Positions 51,165 to 60,612 are shown, counted from the stretch's first letter. The stretch: DNA of 64,000 nucleotides from Bacteroidota bacterium (GCA_023423405.1 JAFAFR010000008.1:124001-188000), one strand, 5' to 3'. Made by a program: numbers and translations. Notes: a model not told the origin generated them from the letters alone.

Positions 51165-52005
51165 TATTTCAATAGTAACTCCCAGCTACAATATGTTGGC
51201 CTTACTGCCAATGAATGTTCGGTCGGTAGCAGACCAGGAGGGCGTATCTGTTGAACACTGGATAATAGACGGAGGCTCTACCGATGGCACTGTCGACTGG
51301 CTTTCCCGGGAATACGCCTGTAAGTTTATTTCAGAGAGGGACAATGGCATGTATGATGCCCTGAACAAAGGATTTTCAATGGCATCTGCACAGATAGTGG
51401 GTCATTTGAATTGCGACGAACAATATCTTCCGGGAACGCTGCGGAAGGTTTTCGATTTTTTTAAAGAGAATCCCGATGTTGATTTTGTGGTTGGCAATTT
51501 CCTCGTTGTTGATTCAAAAGGAGGTTTTTTGGCATATAGAAAGGCGTTTAAGCCGCGGTGGGTGTATTTCTTCAGTAACTATTTATATGCTGTTACGTGC
51601 ACTACATTTTACAGGAAGAAAGTATTGGATGAAATGAAATTTGACGTAGGGTATAAATCCATTTCGGACATGGATTTCATGTACAGAGTTTTAAAAAAAG
51701 GGTATAGGAGCCGGCATTTGAATTTTTATGCGTCAACATTTGCGGACACAGGCGAAAACCTGAGTCTGCAAGCTTCAGCAACTGCAGAACGGGAACGAAT
51801 TTTGCAGGGCCTGCCGTTATGGTACCGGCTTCTTATGCCGGTATTCCGCTACGTATTTTATATTGAGCGATTCCTGAGGGGTGCGTTTGCCAGGGATAAG
51901 TACATTGAATACAGCATATACCGGCGGCCTGAAGACGTAACGCGTACGCTCGCAAAGGTCGACCGGCCTACTTTTAGATGGGCGTTTGGCAAGGTTAGTA
52001 AATGA
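51151..52005 (+). CDS. Family 2 glycosyltransferase (WcaE-like)
   Basis: About 284 residues: ISIVTPSYNMLALLPMNVRSV, WIIDGGSTDGTVDWL, SERDNGMYDALNKGF and HLNCDEQYLPG, the pattern of WcaE-type transferases like the one at 32486. The frame is open from 51052. ATG 51151 overlaps the polymerase gene by 14 bases and begins just before the domain; ATG 51115 is also possible. It overlaps the next gene by 4 bases. Confidence 0.86.
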   Translation: MDKFDISIVTPSYNMLALLPMNVRSVADQEGVSVEHWIIDGGSTDGTVDWLSREYACKFISERDNGMYDALNKGFSMASAQIVGHLNCDEQYLPGTLRKVFDFFKENPDVDFVVGNFLVVDSKGGFLAYRKAFKPRWVYFFSNYLYAVTCTTFYRKKVLDEMKFDVGYKSISDMDFMYRVLKKGYRSRHLNFYASTFADTGENLSLQASATAERERILQGLPLWYRLLMPVFRYVFYIERFLRGAFARDKYIEYSIYRRPEDVTRTLAKVDRPTFRWAFGKVSK

Positions 52006-53147
52006 AGCGATTAGTCATACAATTGTTTGATAGACTGGCGGGCCCGGTGCTGAAGGCTTTGGATAAAATCAACTTTCGCAGGCACCCGGCCAAGGTGGGA
52101 AAAATATTGATTTGCAGGCTGGATCACATAGGCGATGTAGTTATGACTACCCCGGCTTTCAATGCCATAAAGGCTAAATTTCCCGAGGCGCAGGTGTTTG
52201 TTCTTTCAAACGCTGCAGGGATTTCGATTTTACGTGGAAATCCTTATGTCGATGGGTATTACCTGTTTAACTGGCCATGGCCATATGACAACAAAAACAA
52301 CAGGTTCACACGGAAACACCTGCAAGATGCGTATAGGCTTGTGCGGGAGATTAAAAAGCAGCAATTTGATTTGTTTGTCGATTTTAGGGGAGATATCAGA
52401 TTTTTGTTGTTTTGGGGATGGCTTACGCGGATCCCCATCCGATTATTTTATAATCGAATGGGAGGCAGATCGCTGGCAACAGCTTCTTTTCCTCATGAAA
52501 AGGGAATCCACGAAGTAGAACGTGTTCAGAGAACACTGTCTGTTATCGGGGTCGACGTGCCGAAGCTTCGCCCGGAGGTTTTTTTATCTGCTGATGAATG
52601 TGCATCGATTGATTTATTTATTAAAGATAAAAACAGGCGATATGTGGTTGTTTCGCCTTTTGCTGCAAAATCGGTGAAGGAATGGCGGATTGAACACTGG
52701 AGTAAAATCGTAGGATACATACAGCATAAATTTGATCTGGACATCTATATAATTGGAACCAGGGAAAATTTCGAAAAGGCAGAGTTGATTTGTGCTGAAA
52801 ATAAAGGCAGTTATAATATCTGCGGCGCTACCAGTCTTCGACAGGCGGCTGCCTTAATGGAAAAGTCGGCTATGGTGGTGGGGGTAGACACCGGTACATT
52901 GCACATTGCTGCTTGTTTTGATATTCCTATAATTTCAATATTTGGCCCAACAGATGCAAAACAATACAGGCCTTACAGCCCATACAGCACAGTGATTGAC
53001 CTCAATGTTTGCGCCTGTGATAAGGATAAGCACCTTGTTTGTTTTGAAAATAGAAGCGGCGTGGCATCCTGTCTCGATAAAATAGCCGTTTCCATGGTTT
53101 GCAACAATATTGACGCGGTCATTTCCCATAATTTTCGATATGCCTAG
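52002..53147 (+). CDS. Family 9 glycosyltransferase (heptosyltransferase-like)
   Basis: A 381-residue enzyme with the family 9 opening KILICRLDHIGDVVMTTPAFNAIKAKFP, FDLFVDFRGDIRFLL, VVVSPFAAKSVKEWRIEHWSKIVG and the donor motif MVVGVDTGTLHIAACFDIPIISIFGPTDAKQYRPY. It is the second GT9 of this block, supporting heptose in the glycan. Its start overlaps the previous stop (ATGA). The next gene begins just before its end. Confidence 0.92.
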   Translation: MKRLVIQLFDRLAGPVLKALDKINFRRHPAKVGKILICRLDHIGDVVMTTPAFNAIKAKFPEAQVFVLSNAAGISILRGNPYVDGYYLFNWPWPYDNKNNRFTRKHLQDAYRLVREIKKQQFDLFVDFRGDIRFLLFWGWLTRIPIRLFYNRMGGRSLATASFPHEKGIHEVERVQRTLSVIGVDVPKLRPEVFLSADECASIDLFIKDKNRRYVVVSPFAAKSVKEWRIEHWSKIVGYIQHKFDLDIYIIGTRENFEKAELICAENKGSYNICGATSLRQAAALMEKSAMVVGVDTGTLHIAACFDIPIISIFGPTDAKQYRPYSPYSTVIDLNVCACDKDKHLVCFENRSGVASCLDKIAVSMVCNNIDAVISHNFRYA

Positions 53148-53841
53148 AACAATCGAAAAAGCAATATCTTTTTTAAAAGGAAACCCTGACTATCAATTTG
53201 AATCTGCTTACAATAATAGGCAGTGGCTGCATGTTCTTTACTACAGGGCCTGGCAAATTTTACGCGGAATGCTTCTTAAACCATTCGTATCCTCAAAAGG
53301 ATTGATTTTTAGCGGAAGGCACGTTCGCATTGAGCACAAGTACCAGTTGCGATTGGGTAAGAATTGCATCATAGGCAACGAAGTGCACATAGATGCCCTT
53401 TCCGAAAACGGAATTCAAATGGGGAATAATGTTACAGTTGCCCGGGGGGCGACACTGGTATGTACTGGCGTCATAGCAAAAAAGGGAAAAGGAATCAAAA
53501 TAGGCAACAATTGTGCGATCGGCGCCCAGTCCTTTCTCAGTGGGCAGGGCGGTATTGAAATCGGAGACGATGTAATAATGGGGCCACAGGTCAGGATTTT
53601 TTCTGAAAACCATAATTATGAAGATCCGGATATACCGATTAGAAGCCAGGGCGAGAGCAGGAAAGAAGTAATAATCGCCCACAACTGCTGGGTAGGTGCC
53701 GGTGTAACTATTCTGGCTGGCGTTACAATAGGATCGGGGTGCGTGTTGGCGGCCGGCTCTGTGATAACAAAATCCTTTCCGCCTGATAGTATTGTCGCCG
53801 GAGTGCCGGCAAGGGTCATAAAGAAAAGAGTGAGCGAATGA
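53140..53841 (+). CDS. Left-handed beta-helix acetyltransferase
   Basis: About 233 residues, with hexapeptide repeats IGNEVHIDALSENGIQMGNNVTVARGATLV, IGNNCAIGAQSFLSGQGGIEIGDDVIMG and VGAGVTILAGVTIGSGCVLAAGSV, and the FSENHNYEDPD histidine loop. The frame opens upstream at a TTG (53110). ATG 53140 overlaps the GT9 stop by 8 bases and is preferred. Probably O-acetylates the glycan. Confidence 0.86.
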   Translation: MPRTIEKAISFLKGNPDYQFESAYNNRQWLHVLYYRAWQILRGMLLKPFVSSKGLIFSGRHVRIEHKYQLRLGKNCIIGNEVHIDALSENGIQMGNNVTVARGATLVCTGVIAKKGKGIKIGNNCAIGAQSFLSGQGGIEIGDDVIMGPQVRIFSENHNYEDPDIPIRSQGESRKEVIIAHNCWVGAGVTILAGVTIGSGCVLAAGSVITKSFPPDSIVAGVPARVIKKRVSE

Positions 53842-54950
53842 ACGGCTTAAAAATTGCAATTATCGGCTCTAGGGGATACCCATATGTTTACAGTGGCTAT
53901 GAAACCTTTGTGGCTGAGATAGCGCCCAGGTTGGTCCGGGAGGGATTCGAAATACATGTGTATTGTCACAGGCAACTATTTGCAAAGCGTCCCGAAAAAG
54001 TGAATGGTGTGTATCTTCACTATATCCACACCATTCAAAGTAAGAAGTTGAGCCAATGGTCCAATTCTTTGCTTTGTACGCTTCATGCGATTTTTTGCAG
54101 CTATGATGCTATCCTGTATGTGAATTCTGCCAATGGAATTTTCGGCCCCGTTACGAAGGTCTTTCGAAAAAAAACTGCCATAAATGTAGATGGGCTGGAA
54201 TGGCTAAGGCCTAAATGGAAAGGACTCGGTGGGAGAGTGTTCTATTTTTCTTCAAAAATGGCAGTACGATGGATGGATAGGATTATTACAGATGCAGAAG
54301 GCATGCGACAGGTTTATTTGAAGGAATTTGAAAGGGACTCCAGCGTAATTGCGTATGGCGCGAATATCCGCTATTCCTCCAGGCCTGAAATGATTAAAAA
54401 CTGGGAACTGGAGCCTTTTCAATATTTTCTTATTGTTGGACGATTAATACCAGATAATAATGCATTGCTGATATTGGAAGAGTTTATCCAATCAAATTCC
54501 CGAAGAAGGCTTGTAATTGTGGGAGACGTACCCTATAAAGATGAATATGCTTTAAAAATTAAAAGTATTAAAGACCCAAGGATAATATTTACGGGGTATG
54601 TAACTGATCAGAATTGTCTGGCTGAACTTTATCACAATTGCTTTGCTTATTTCCACGGACATGAATTTGGAGGAACCAATCCTACATTGTTGAAAGCTTT
54701 GGCCTATGGCTGCGCTATTATTGCGATTGATACTGTTTTCAGCAGGGAGGTATTGGATAGCGATAAATACGGCATTTATTTCACGAAAGAAAAAGGAATG
54801 CTAAAAGAGGTAATTGAATTAGTTGAGGGGAATGCTGCATGTTTGGTAGAATTTAGAAAAAAAGGACGCGAGCGGGTAAAAGAACAATATACATGGGAAA
54901 AAATAGCAGATCAGTATGCAAGTTTATTCAAAGAATTAACAAACCCATAG
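53838..54950 (+). CDS. Glycosyltransferase with DUF1972-type N-terminus (family 4)
   Basis: A 370-residue GT-B enzyme. The N-terminal domain begins KIAIIGSRGYPYVYSGYETFVAEIAPRLV and contains INVDGLEWLRPKWKG, the hallmark of the DUF1972 rhamnosyl/glucosyltransferases. The donor half has YFLIVGRLIPDNNALLILEEF and HGHEFGGTNPTLLKALAYGCAIIAID. It is the last gene of the AT-rich third cassette. The GC-rich wcaJ block follows after 84 bases. Confidence 0.9.
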   Translation: MNGLKIAIIGSRGYPYVYSGYETFVAEIAPRLVREGFEIHVYCHRQLFAKRPEKVNGVYLHYIHTIQSKKLSQWSNSLLCTLHAIFCSYDAILYVNSANGIFGPVTKVFRKKTAINVDGLEWLRPKWKGLGGRVFYFSSKMAVRWMDRIITDAEGMRQVYLKEFERDSSVIAYGANIRYSSRPEMIKNWELEPFQYFLIVGRLIPDNNALLILEEFIQSNSRRRLVIVGDVPYKDEYALKIKSIKDPRIIFTGYVTDQNCLAELYHNCFAYFHGHEFGGTNPTLLKALAYGCAIIAIDTVFSREVLDSDKYGIYFTKEKGMLKEVIELVEGNAACLVEFRKKGRERVKEQYTWEKIADQYASLFKELTNP

Positions 54951-54981
54951 CATTTTAAATTTCCTGCAACGTTTCAATCGT

Positions 54982-54989
54982 TAATTTTG
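54982..54989 (+). promoter_or_regulatory. Candidate -7 promoter box for the wcaJ block
   Basis: TAATTTTG fits TAnnTTTG and lies 45 bases before the wcaJ ATG, at the point where composition returns to GC-rich. No clear -33 TTTG. It would let the host-like wcaJ-wzi-GT group be expressed whichever cassette lies upstream. Confidence 0.45.
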
Positions 54990-55034
54990 TCATGAATCCG
55001 ATTCCGATAGATAAACCACTGCTAACCTTATCTG

Positions 55035-56432
55035 ATGCAACGATCTTATATTCCTTCCATTCGTGCCAGAATACTGGGAGATATCCTGTCGATGGCCTTC
55101 GTGATCTTCCTCATGGAAGAGCGGCTCTCTTTGGCCGGTTCGGTCCGTCATGCATTTTTCTTAACGTTTATTATCTGTACCGGTTGCTGGCTCCTGGCAG
55201 GTAGGTTCGTAGGCCTGTATAAAGACTACCGCCCTATTCCCTTCTCCATCGAATTTTCTGTTTTTGTAAAAGCTGTTGCCCTCTACTACCTGCTGGGCTC
55301 CTTCGTGTTCTTCTGGGTACTTAAGGCATTTCCGTTCAGCCGCGGCAACCTCCTGTTGCATGGCCTGCTCATCCTTGCCATTTTTCCGTTGCAGAAACTG
55401 GGCATTCGCGTTTTCTTCAAAACGATGCGGCAAAGAAGTCAAACCGCCCGAAAAGTGCTCATCGTGGGAGCCGGCAACCCGGGCATGGATTTTTACCGCC
55501 AGTTTGTCAAGGACCCGCAATACGGATATGCACTCACCGGCTTTGTGGATGATGAAGTAAAAACTTCTCTGAACGGACATTATCTCGGCCGGACCACCGA
55601 TATCGATAAAGTGATCGCCAGCCACGAGCTCGACGACATCATTGTCACCATCCCCATGAACAACGAAACCCAACTGAGAAGGATCGTATCAGTTGGCGAA
55701 AAAGAAGGCAAACGCATTCGCATCATACCACAATACGAACGGTTCAGCACGGGCCGTATACAGGTAGATAAACTGGGTAATTTACCCATCATTACCCTGC
55801 GCTCCCAGCCACTCGATATTGTGGATAATAAGTTCTACAAACGCTGTTTTGATATTGTGTTTTCTTCCCTCGTGACCGTTTTTGTACTGAGCTGGCTGAT
55901 GCCGCTCATTGCCATCCTGATCAAACTGGGATCAAAGGGACCGGTGTTCTTCAAGCAGGAGCGTTGGGGTCTGAACAACAGGCCCATCGTCTGCTATAAA
56001 TTCAGAACCATGGTGACGTCCAGCAGCGACGTTAATGAGAAAGGCGAATACCAGCAGGCTAAAAAAGACGATCCCCGGGTGACACGCATTGGCCGCTTCC
56101 TTCGCAAAACCAACCTGGATGAACTGCCACAGTTCCTGAACGTGCTTACCGGTTCCATGTCGGTGGTAGGTCCGCGCCCGCACCCCGTGCCGCTTAACAT
56201 GCAATCCAAAGACAGTATTGAAAATTATATGCTTCGCCACTGGGTAAGGCCCGGCATCACCGGCTGGGCCCAGGTGAACGGTTACCGCGGAGAAACCCGG
56301 CAGCCTCACCTGATGAAAAAAAGAGTGGAGTTTGATGTTTGGTACATCGAGAACTGGACCTTTTTGCTCGACCTCCAGATCGTTGTGCAAACCCTGGTGA
56401 ATATGGTAAAGGGCGATAAGAATGCATATTAA
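55035..56432 (+). CDS. wcaJ: Undecaprenyl-phosphate sugar phosphotransferase (WcaJ-like)
   Basis: A 465-residue membrane enzyme that starts glycan assembly by moving a sugar-1-phosphate to undecaprenyl phosphate. About four N-terminal helices (to about 115), a CoA-binding-like domain (VLIVGAGNPGMDFYRQFVKD, about 140-250), one more helix near 275-300, and the sugar-transferase domain with PVFFKQERWGLNNRPIVCYKFRTM, TNLDELPQFLNVL, MSVVGPRPHP and VRPGITGWAQVNG. It is the only initiating enzyme in the window. It overlaps the wzi-like gene by 11 bases. Confidence 0.94.
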   Translation: MQRSYIPSIRARILGDILSMAFVIFLMEERLSLAGSVRHAFFLTFIICTGCWLLAGRFVGLYKDYRPIPFSIEFSVFVKAVALYYLLGSFVFFWVLKAFPFSRGNLLLHGLLILAIFPLQKLGIRVFFKTMRQRSQTARKVLIVGAGNPGMDFYRQFVKDPQYGYALTGFVDDEVKTSLNGHYLGRTTDIDKVIASHELDDIIVTIPMNNETQLRRIVSVGEKEGKRIRIIPQYERFSTGRIQVDKLGNLPIITLRSQPLDIVDNKFYKRCFDIVFSSLVTVFVLSWLMPLIAILIKLGSKGPVFFKQERWGLNNRPIVCYKFRTMVTSSSDVNEKGEYQQAKKDDPRVTRIGRFLRKTNLDELPQFLNVLTGSMSVVGPRPHPVPLNMQSKDSIENYMLRHWVRPGITGWAQVNGYRGETRQPHLMKKRVEFDVWYIENWTFLLDLQIVVQTLVNMVKGDKNAY

Positions 56433-58128
56433 GCCGAATAAGTTTTCCCGGATGAGATGGTTGATGGTTGCTGGCGTCTTTCTGCACATAATTTGCATGG
56501 CTTTTGTTGTGAACGGACAAACACTTCCGGTGGGCACGCCGCTGCTCGAAGATTATTACCGCCGCCAACAGTTGAAAGGCGAACGCGACAGCCTGCGCTC
56601 CTTCATGGTGCGGCCGCTGTATGCTACCGCTGACACGCCTGCCGACAGCCTCTTCCAGACCAGCGTGCAGACCGACAGCTTTTTCGGCGGCCGCGGCCGG
56701 TTCAGGGTGCTGCCCGCTACACTGCGCCAGGCTTATAATGTGCACCATCCTTATGGCGGCAACGACGCAGGCATGATCCCCGCCCGGGGTTACCAGGCCG
56801 ATCTTACCGCAGGGTTTTTCGCCTCCCTCGGCACCGGCAATTTTTCCGTTACCGCACAGCTCCAACCCGAATTTGTAGTTGCGCAGAACCGCGATTTCGC
56901 CACCTTCCCCGCCGGCCATACCGACAGTATCTGGAAAGCCTATTACGACGTACTTAACAATATCGATAACCCCGAAAAATTTTCCGGCGGCTCCTATCTG
57001 CGCTTTTTCCCCGGGCAATCGAGCCTGCGACTGAATTATAAAAAACTTTCCCTCGGGGTTTCAACGGAAAGCCTCTGGTGGGGACCCGGCATCCGGAATG
57101 CGTTGGTTATGTCCAACAACGCTCCGGGCTTCCTGCACCTGACCCTGAATTCCCGCGCTCCCATGAAAACCTTCCTGGGCCATTTTGAATGGCAGCTGAT
57201 CGGGGGCATACTGGAAGAATCGGATGTGTTTCCTCCCGATACCTCCAGAACATTCGGAGGGCAGCCGCTCTATGCCCCAAAGTCGACTGATGGTGACCGT
57301 TATATCAACGCCATGACCATCTCCTGGCAGCCGAAATGGGTACCCAATTTGTTTCTTGGTTTTTCGCGCGCATTTTACCTCTATCGCAGTAACCTGCCGC
57401 ATAACCTCAATGGCTACCTGCCGGTACTCACCGGCTTTTTTAAAGGAGCCGGAAACGACGATGCCGATATCGGCCGCGATCAATTGCTGTCCTTTTCCTT
57501 CCGCTGGGTGCTGCCCAAAGAGAAGGCCGAAGTCTACGCCGAGTTTGGCCGCAACGACCACGCGCAGAACTCGGAAGATTTTGCACAGGAGCCTGAGCAC
57601 AGCCGCGCCTATGTTCTTGGCCTGCACAAAATGTTTGAAACCCGCAAGGGCCGCGAAATAGAAGTGCTGATCGAATGGACGCAAACCCAGCTTCCCAGCA
57701 CCAGCATTCAGCGTGCGGTACAACCGTGGTATGTGCATTACCAAACAAGACATGGTTATACCAACCGCGGGCAGGTGCTCGGCGCCATGGTGGGCCCGGG
57801 CGGTAACAGCCAGACCCTCGGCCTGAGTTGGAACCGGAAGATCAATTCCCTCGCTTTTTATTTCGAGAGATTTGTCCACAATAATGATTTTTACTACCAG
57901 GCCTTTACGCCCATGCAGAAATTCGATGCCCACTGGGTGGACCTTTCGCTGAACGCGGTAAAATCCTGGCAACACAAACAATTTTTGTTCAGCGCAAACC
58001 TCGCGCTCATCCGCTCGCTTAACTACCAGTGGCGGTACAATGAAAACCCGGCTACTTTACTGGACGGAAAAAAGGATATCAATAACCTGAGTGTAGGCTG
58101 TTCCATCAGTTATTTATTTGGCAAATGA
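56422..58128 (+). CDS. wzi: Capsule assembly outer-membrane protein (Wzi-like)
   Basis: A 568-residue protein with a signal peptide (MRWLMVAGVFLHIICMAFVVNGQ, from residue 11) and a long series of amphipathic beta strands ending in an aromatic-glycine C-terminus, as in outer-membrane barrels. The stretch STESLWWGPGIRNALVMSNNAP is the Wzi family hallmark, followed by APMKTFLGHFEWQLIGG. Wzi proteins help hold capsule at the surface. Start ATG 56422 lies inside wcaJ; a later ATG at 56452 is equally good. The next gene overlaps by 4 bases. Confidence 0.85.
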   Translation: MHIKPNKFSRMRWLMVAGVFLHIICMAFVVNGQTLPVGTPLLEDYYRRQQLKGERDSLRSFMVRPLYATADTPADSLFQTSVQTDSFFGGRGRFRVLPATLRQAYNVHHPYGGNDAGMIPARGYQADLTAGFFASLGTGNFSVTAQLQPEFVVAQNRDFATFPAGHTDSIWKAYYDVLNNIDNPEKFSGGSYLRFFPGQSSLRLNYKKLSLGVSTESLWWGPGIRNALVMSNNAPGFLHLTLNSRAPMKTFLGHFEWQLIGGILEESDVFPPDTSRTFGGQPLYAPKSTDGDRYINAMTISWQPKWVPNLFLGFSRAFYLYRSNLPHNLNGYLPVLTGFFKGAGNDDADIGRDQLLSFSFRWVLPKEKAEVYAEFGRNDHAQNSEDFAQEPEHSRAYVLGLHKMFETRKGREIEVLIEWTQTQLPSTSIQRAVQPWYVHYQTRHGYTNRGQVLGAMVGPGGNSQTLGLSWNRKINSLAFYFERFVHNNDFYYQAFTPMQKFDAHWVDLSLNAVKSWQHKQFLFSANLALIRSLNYQWRYNENPATLLDGKKDINNLSVGCSISYLFGK

Positions 58129-58991
58129 ACGGCAGCGCTCCATATCCCCGCTTTTCCATCCTGATTCCAACCTGGAACAATCTTCCTTACCTGCAGTTGT
58201 GCATTGGCAGCATTCGCAAATATTCCAGCTACCAGCACCAGGTCATCGTTCATGTCAACGAAGGGCGCGACGGCACCCTGGAATGGTTGCGCAGCCAGCC
58301 CGATATCGCTTTCACACACAGTGAAGAGAACATTGGCGTGTGTTATGCATTAAACCGGCTGCGTGAGCTGGTTAAAACCGATTACCTGCTCTACATCAAT
58401 GACGATATGTTTGTGTGCCCGGGTTGGGATAAAGTTTTGTGGGAAGAGATACAGGCGATTGGGCATTCCAGGTTTTTTCTTTCTGCCACCGCCATCGAGC
58501 CCGAGCCGCAAAGTATCTGTTCCATCAGGGGAGATTTTGGGCGGAATGCAGAGGATTTCCGCGAGAATGAATTGATCGCACACTACGATGATATCGGCCA
58601 GGAGGACTGGCAGGGAGCTACCTGGACACCCAATATCGTACACCGCTCGGTGTGGGATGAGGTCGGTGGTTACAGCGTGGAATTCAGTCCGGGTATGTAT
58701 TCCGATCCCGATTTTTCGATGAAGCTCTGGCAGGCCGGCATCCGGCATTTCAAAGGTGTTGCCCGGAGCCGCGTATATCATTTTGGTAAGATAACCACCA
58801 GGCGTGTGAAGACCAACAGCGGGTACAATCAGTTTATCTCCAAATGGGGTATGCCTTCCAGCACGCTGACAGAATATATGCTTCGCCGCGGACAGCCTTT
58901 CAACGGACCTCTTCCCGAGTTTAACCTGCCTCTTTGGCTGCGTATGAAGAACCTCCTCAAGCGCATTACCCTGCCTTTTTTCAATTACTGA
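58125..58991 (+). CDS. Family 2 glycosyltransferase
   Basis: A 288-residue GT-A enzyme: FSILIPTWNNLPYLQLCIGSI, VHVNEGRDGTLEWL, YLLYINDDMFVCPGWDKVLW with the acidic motif, and MYSDPDFSMKLWQAGIRHFKGV near the end. It overlaps the wzi-like gene (ATGA), so wcaJ, wzi and this gene form one coupled operon in the GC-rich block. Confidence 0.88.
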   Translation: MNGSAPYPRFSILIPTWNNLPYLQLCIGSIRKYSSYQHQVIVHVNEGRDGTLEWLRSQPDIAFTHSEENIGVCYALNRLRELVKTDYLLYINDDMFVCPGWDKVLWEEIQAIGHSRFFLSATAIEPEPQSICSIRGDFGRNAEDFRENELIAHYDDIGQEDWQGATWTPNIVHRSVWDEVGGYSVEFSPGMYSDPDFSMKLWQAGIRHFKGVARSRVYHFGKITTRRVKTNSGYNQFISKWGMPSSTLTEYMLRRGQPFNGPLPEFNLPLWLRMKNLLKRITLPFFNY

Positions 58992-59068
58992 CAGGCAGAA
59001 TTCCTTTCTTCAATTTCTTTCATGTACCGGTGTGTTACAACCTGTAATTGACGGCTATCTTCGCGTCT

Positions 59069-59671
59069 ATGCTGCAGGATTACCGGTATTTTGCTTTGCA
59101 CAAACCATATGGGATGGTTTCGCAGTTTGTGAGTCCCGATCCGGTGCGCCTGCTGGGCGAACTGGATTTTTCTTTTCCCGAAGGCACACACGCACTGGGC
59201 CGGCTGGATGCCGATTCGGAAGGATTGCTGCTGCTCACTACCGACCGGCGCATGACACGCTGGCTGTTCAGCAGCGGGCAACCACACCACCGTACTTACC
59301 TGGTGCGGGTGAAGGGCAGGGTGGAAGAAGCTTCGCTTGAAAAACTTCGCCAGGGAATAGTACTCCCTCATAAGGGCGGCGGCAGTTATACGACAAGCCC
59401 CTGCGCTGCGCGACAGGTGGAAACGCCCGGCTGGCTGGATCCGCGCCCCGGCCTCTATGAGCCTGCGCCACACACCTGGCTGGAAATGGTCCTCACCGAA
59501 GGGCGCTACCACCAGGTGCGCAAAATGGTGTGCGCCATTGGCCATCGCTGCCAGCGCCTGGTGCGGGTTTCCATGGAAGACCTCCACCTGGACAGCCTGC
59601 CCCCGGGTGGCGTGCAGGAATACGCACAGGCCGATTTTTTCCGGCTTTTACACCTCAGCGGCGCAGGCTAA
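59069..59671 (+). CDS. rluE: rRNA pseudouridine synthase (RluE/RsuA family)
   Basis: About 200 residues: FALHKPYGMVSQFVS, GRLDADSEGLLLLTTD with the catalytic aspartate, RTYLVRVKG, and YHQVRKMVCAIGH near the end. It isomerises a uridine in 23S (or 16S) rRNA. It lacks the N-terminal S4 domain, as in RluE. The frame opens at a TTG (59048); ATG 59069 is the better start. Housekeeping gene marking the right end of the glycan region. Confidence 0.88.
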   Translation: MLQDYRYFALHKPYGMVSQFVSPDPVRLLGELDFSFPEGTHALGRLDADSEGLLLLTTDRRMTRWLFSSGQPHHRTYLVRVKGRVEEASLEKLRQGIVLPHKGGGSYTTSPCAARQVETPGWLDPRPGLYEPAPHTWLEMVLTEGRYHQVRKMVCAIGHRCQRLVRVSMEDLHLDSLPPGGVQEYAQADFFRLLHLSGAG

Positions 59672-59732
59672 ACGAATTTGCCTTAATTTCGCGCTCCACT
59701 CCGCCTGTATCCCAGGCTGCAGTGAACATCCC

Positions 59733-59807
59733 GGCCTCGTAGTACAATGGATAGTATAAGAGTTTCCGAAGCTCCAGATCCAGGTTCGATTCCTGGCGAG
59801 GCCACCA
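59733..59807 (+). tRNA. tRNA-Arg (anticodon CCG), CCA encoded
   Basis: Folds as a cloverleaf: acceptor GGCCTCG/CGAGGCC, D arm GTAC/GTAT with AATGGATA loop, anticodon loop TTCCGAA with CCG, a four-base variable loop, T arm CCAGG-TTCGATT-CCTGG, then A and an encoded CCA. One A-C mismatch falls at the base of the anticodon stem. A strong terminator follows within 25 bases. Confidence 0.93.
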
Positions 59808-59828
59808 GCCATTCCAGGCAAACTGATG

Positions 59829-59860
59829 CAAAGCCCTCCACGGAGGGCTTTTTCTTTTTT
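59829..59860 (+). terminator. Intrinsic terminator after tRNA-Arg
   Basis: Hairpin AAGCCCTC/GAGGGCTT with a CACG loop followed by a T-rich run (TTTTTCTTTTTT). Confidence 0.88.
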
Positions 59861-60030
59861 AACCCGTCAACCTTTTTTAGGACTACACACAACATCCCGG
59901 GTTCCTCGAAACTTCTCGCAGATAACAAATGGATAATGCCTGAATGGTTGTATAAGTGTCGGGATTGGTTAATTTCGGTAAACAGCTTTTCACACTGTCT
60001 TTTTTATTTTGTATGTAAACCCAGTCCGTT

Positions 60031-60612
60031 ATGTCAGTTTCCCGGGAAGAGGAAAAAATTTTTTTGACAGCGGTGTCGGATGGTAGCGAAGCGGCTTTCA
60101 GGGCCCTTATGTTCCAATACCATTCGAAGGTTTACTTTTTTGTCATTGGGCTTGGTGGCTCCCGCGAAGATGCAGAAGAGATCGTACAGGACGTCTTCAT
60201 GAAACTGTGGACCGGCCGTGACCAGTTGCCTGCCGTGCAAAATTTCCAGGCCTATCTTTTTACCATCACCAGGAACCACGCCTATACGGTATTACGCCGG
60301 TCGGTGCGAAACGCACTGTTGTTTCAGCAATGGAAACTGGAGCAAAAAGAATCCTCCGAAATGGCGGCCGGCCAGGAGAGCGATACAACCATCTACCAAA
60401 AACTGGATGCTATTGTAGATCGCCTACCAAAAAGACAGCGGGAAATATATCTTTTACACCGGCACGAACGGTTGCGCTACGCCGAAATTGCCGACCGGCT
60501 CCACATTGGCCTCGAAACAGTGAAATCGCACCTGGCATCTGCGGTTAAATTCATTAAATCACAAATGGGGTCGGGTGCGCTGTTCGTCCTGCTGTTTTTC
60601 CTGAAACGGTAA
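60031..60612 (+). CDS. FecI-like ECF sigma factor
   Basis: A 193-residue sigma factor. Region 2 includes AFRALMFQYHSKVYFFVIGLGGSREDAEEIVQDVFMKLW and NFQAYLFTITRNHAYTVLRR. Region 4 includes IVDRLPKRQREIYLLHRHERLRYAEIADRLHIGLETVKSHL. A FecR-type anti-sigma gene follows after 64 bases and a SusC-type receptor after that, the usual Bacteroidota signalling trio. Confidence 0.95.
   Translation: MSVSREEEKIFLTAVSDGSEAAFRALMFQYHSKVYFFVIGLGGSREDAEEIVQDVFMKLWTGRDQLPAVQNFQAYLFTITRNHAYTVLRRSVRNALLFQQWKLEQKESSEMAAGQESDTTIYQKLDAIVDRLPKRQREIYLLHRHERLRYAEIADRLHIGLETVKSHLASAVKFIKSQMGSGALFVLLFFLKR

Noticed and set aside
57061..57981. Reverse-strand frame of 306 codons inside the wzi-like gene
   Set aside because: Antisense to a protein with the Wzi WWGPG hallmark and signal peptide; no support of its own.
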